The notes under the pieces: model-generated
Told to the model about the DNA's origin: nothing
Databases searched by the model: none
The model's input: the letters and a program-made list of their open reading frames with translations, nothing else
Program-made: the position numbers and the translations under genes
Assembly (NCBI RefSeq): GCF_040807025.1
Contig: NC_090981.1
Location: 36,745,817 to 36,809,816, forward strand
Reading direction: 5' to 3'
Origin: Struthio camelus
Lineage: Eukaryota > Chordata > Aves > Struthioniformes > Struthionidae
Length of the DNA stretch: 64,000 bases
Shown: positions 60,801 to 64,000 of the stretch, one piece after another
How the letters are laid out: the number at the start of each line of letters is the position of its first letter
Position numbering within the stretch: position 1 is the stretch's first letter

Positions 60801-63060
60801 AAAAGTAAATCTATGAGCTGGTATGGGAGAATGTTGGGTGATTAAAATGACTTAAAAGTATCACTTTAGTTTTCAGTAACTTAGAATTTTTAAGAGTAAA
60901 GATTGCAGTTATAGTCAAAATTTCTAATTTATACTTGAACATTTTCAACGTATTTCATTGTTGTTTCATGCAAAACTGCAAAATGGAGCCCTCACTTCCT
61001 CTGTGCTCCTCTGTAGCTAATATACAGAACTAACACTTTTGTATTTCCATGGCTGGTAAAGACTTTTTTTTTAATCATAAGAAGCATTTTGAAAGTTTTC
61101 CTCTTCATTTTTATGATGCTTTGTTACCAAACAGCATTGCCATAGCCAGTGCTATGAGGATCTAGAGCCTTCTACACCATGGTAACACATCTTTCCTCTG
61201 CAGAACGGCCTAACTTTCTCAAAGGAGAGGTTGAAAAACATTAGCAGAATTTTCTTTTATATAAAAAGGATGATGCTGTAGAGATGTGGGGAGGAAACAG
61301 TATAGAGTCAGCAGCCTTGGAACTAGAGTGGTCTTGGATATTTGGATCTCTTTTGTCATCCAAAGCCTCAGCACTACTATTGTTCAAGTGAATAGAAAAA
61401 CTGCCGCTAACTTAAATATGCATGGAATGAATCAGCAAGTGTGATACTGCATTTCCTACCTTCAGGAACTCTGTTTGCAAGTTCAACAATAAGATTTTTT
61501 AAGTAATTGGAAAAAAAACTATAATGTCTTCTTGAAACCATTACTGATTCAGATGGTTTTCACTTAATTTTCTGCAGCACAATCTGGATAGATAGGAGGA
61601 TGAACATTTTAAAAGTATTTCATTATGCAGAATTTGTTAAATCTGAAGTGAAAAAAGAATGCCAGAGATTCCTCAGCTAGTGATACTGTGATAAGCAAAC
61701 AACACATCAATTTGATAATCATGCTTGGAAAACGTTGCTTAAGAGCAATGGACTGATACTTACTTTTCATTTATGTTCAATCTAATTGTAAACTTATCTG
61801 ATTTTAGCTATGCAGAAAGGAAATTCAGGTTTACAGAATAGGAAATCACTCTGACACAATATTTCCTTACCATGAGGAACTTGCTTTTATTATTCTGCTG
61901 TTACCATTGGCAGCAGATTTGTAAAGCAGTTTTATTATCAGGAATAAATGCTAGATTTGAAGCTGGCTTCTTTAAAGTGTGTAGTGTTGTTCCACAAAAA
62001 ATTACAAGAAAAAAAATATAGTTCTTGTCTGACTCTTGTTTATTGTGCCATTTACAAAGTAATACTTGATTTGCACCTTGAATTTTGTTCTTTCCATCTC
62101 AAAATGTCTCTAGGGCCAAAAGTGTATTTTCTTTAATAGCTGTAACAATGTAGTTGGTATTAAAATGGATTTTGTCCAGTCTTTTTGTCTATTCATTGCA
62201 GAATGGAAATTAATCTTTTTAGCTTGAGGCTGCATAGTTTACTGTCATTAGATGGGGACAGTCAAAGATATGTGAGTATTTCAACAGCAGAGAAGCTTTG
62301 GGATTTTCAGCTATTTCTGAGATCTTAATCAAAAATGTTACTGATTGCTTGGGAATCAATGAACACACTCCTGAGGAAAAAAAGGCAGCATAACCTTAAC
62401 ATTATTCACACTGTTTTGTTAAAAAGTACAGTGATTCATAATGAATACTTTTTTCTACCTTAATATAATGTAGTGAAGAACGTTAAAGAATATTAGGAAA
62501 TTTTGCCTCATGTAAATAGGTCAGAAATGTGGAGTGCTTTTGGTCTTTTTCAGACGATCTTGCACATACGAGAAGCTTTAAACACTTCTGAGCTATCTTA
62601 TTGACCTCTCAGCATCTTAAGTTTTAGCATGTAAAAACTCCATGCCTACTCAGGACCTTTGAAACCATAGCTTTAAAGTCAACAGATGGTTCAGTACCAG
62701 TGTAGTACTGATGTTTTAAGAGAATAAACTTTGTCATGACATACTATAGCCTCTAGCATTAATGGAAACAGCATTTCTGAAAACTTTAAAGGGATTTAAA
62801 GGGGAGAAAAGGCCCTTAAAAACCATCACGTTCTCCACTTACGGAGAGTTGTATCTCCACTATATTATTCTCTGTTAGCATTGATTAAAATTTGTCCCTG
62901 ATTTTATCCATCAACATGAGATTTATATTTGACTGAATACAAGTTAAAGCTTTTTAAAAATAAATTAACTAATGTCCAGTCAAACTACTGGGTTTCAAAA
63001 CTTTGTTTTTGTTGGGTCTCTTTCAAATAGAAAAGAGGAAGCACTTCCTTTTACAATACG
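57811..63060. other. AT-rich intron-like stretch
   Basis: 59660-59745 ends in CTTGGCAGTATATAAATC, which is like the 3' tail of some SINEs and LINEs, but the body was not recognised. Open frames at 60345-60651 are chance-like and end in an A-rich tract with AATAAA words. No gene called. Confidence 0.45.
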
Positions 63061-63095
63061 ATGACACACACGCTCACGCATGCACACACATACAA
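63061..63095. repeat. Impure (CA)n
   Basis: GACACACACGCTCACGCATG followed by CACACACATACA; short and interrupted. Confidence 0.85.
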
Positions 63096-63380
63096 AAAAG
63101 TACTATTCAAATAATTTCAGAGTTTACTGACTGAGCATAAGAGATGTAAGTGATTGCAGGAAAAAATGGACAATATTTGTAAAAAAGATAGTAGCCTAAT
63201 TAGGCAGTGTTTCAATAATTAAAATATTGCTGTGCAAGATATAAGGAACAAAGATTACTGTTCAGAATAGATCGCAGTCAGCATCAGAGTTATGTGTTAA
63301 TAAAGCGACAGGCTTCATTTTCCATCCACGCATATATGAAAACTATTTTTTATTGATATATTTATTCAAAGAATGGCTAC

Positions 63381-63480
63381 AGGCTAGATTCAGATCTTAT
63401 TTTCACCAATGTGAATGCCAAATAATGGAACTGGCTGCAGTGGAGTTTTATTCATGGTTGTGCATTTGAATAACTATGAT
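63381..63480. repeat. Short palindromic sauropsid interspersed repeat, copy 4
   Basis: AGGCTAGATTCAGATCTTAT, TTTCACCAATGTGAATGCCA and ATAATGGAACTGGCTGCAGT then GGAGTTTTATTC follow the recalled order 'GATCCAGCCCTCATTTACAC...CAGTGTAAATCTGGAATAAC...TCCATTGAAGTCAATGGAGTT'. Moderately diverged. Confidence 0.55.
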
Positions 63481-64000
63481 CACAGTGCTGGCCCTGAGGC
63501 TATAGTACACTGTTTTACAGTACTATATTTTTGGTAGAGATAAGGACAGGCTGTGTTTTCAGAGGAATGTCTTGACAACAAAGTGTATCAATGAAGGCCA
63601 CCTCACTCACAATGAAGGTCTGTCTTTTAAAATAGCACCAAAACAAAATAACTGCTGTGTTTTGTTGAGAGTCTTATCTATTTACAGCACAACAGTCAGA
63701 AAGTAAATAGTGCTTCAGGACCCGGATCTCCCTAAGTCGTAACCCCAAACCTGAAGGAAATACTATAATTAGTTTTTTTTTCCTCATAGATTTTTAAAAC
63801 ATAGTATCCATTATCAATGTAAACATTCAGACACACAGACTGATACTTCTTTTTAAAATGCAGAATTTTGATTTGTGGCAGCTGCACTGGATCTTTAATC
63901 ATATATTATCTTTATGGAAGCCTTTTTCTAACATATGTTAATTGGCTGTTTTCTGTGACAAATTATGAGCTCTTACTTTGATGAGGTTCAATTGCAATCA
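63481..64000. other. AT-rich non-coding right edge
   Basis: No supported feature before the window ends. Confidence 0.5.

Noticed and set aside
1..64000. CRISPR array, tRNA, rRNA or known microRNA genes
   Set aside because: No regularly spaced direct repeats, and no tRNA, rRNA or familiar microRNA sequence was recognised by reading both strands; a covariance-model scan was not possible.
1..64000. Endogenous retrovirus with gag, pol or env
   Set aside because: No retroviral protein motif or paired long terminal repeats were seen; the patch at 7.2-7.9 kb is at most undetermined LTR-like debris.

Overview
The window looks like mostly non-coding vertebrate nuclear DNA, roughly 63% A+T by eye. 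It has no long open frame that reads as a known protein and no bacterial features. The decayed repeats point to a sauropsid with a slowly evolving genome: MIR-type and other amniote SINE pieces, L2-clade LINE 3' ends, short palindromic repeats of the kind recalled from turtle, crocodilian and bird DNA, and one hAT transposase remnant. A crocodilian or turtle is favoured. A bird is possible, but no typical avian CR1 3' end was seen. All repeat and family assignments are from memory and pattern recognition, not from a search.

Layout. 1-11.2 kb is AT-rich intergenic or intronic DNA with a broken hAT transposase at the left edge, a GGGA microsatellite, one palindromic repeat and a GC-richer patch near 7.2-7.9 kb. 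11.2-12.5 kb is the pyrimidine-rich 3' part of an old L2-clade LINE. 14.4-16.1 kb is the most gene-like interval. On the minus strand three small exons with good splice sites join in a single phase to give a 59-residue frame followed by an AATAAA signal, and a weak CpG-enriched patch lies at the 5' side. On the plus strand the same patch carries two strong splice donors, and a further plus-strand exon-like block lies at 20.64-20.93 kb.

25.65-26.5 kb and 30.1-30.8 kb are two clear CpG islands, followed at 31.1-31.77 kb by a purine-rich, CA-repeat-bearing block ending in a GTAAGT donor that looks like a 5' untranslated first exon. Together they read as alternative promoters of one or more plus-strand transcripts with a very long first intron, possibly with divergent minus-strand transcription from the first island. 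A MEF2C-like locus is a low-confidence guess from memory. From 31.8 kb to the right edge no coding exon was recognised; the sequence is AT-rich, intron-like, with scattered SINE and LINE fragments, microsatellites, hairpins and a few stretches that resemble conserved enhancers.

The main candidate for something undescribed is the three-exon minus-strand small-protein gene at 14.4-15.3 kb with its apparently bidirectional promoter.
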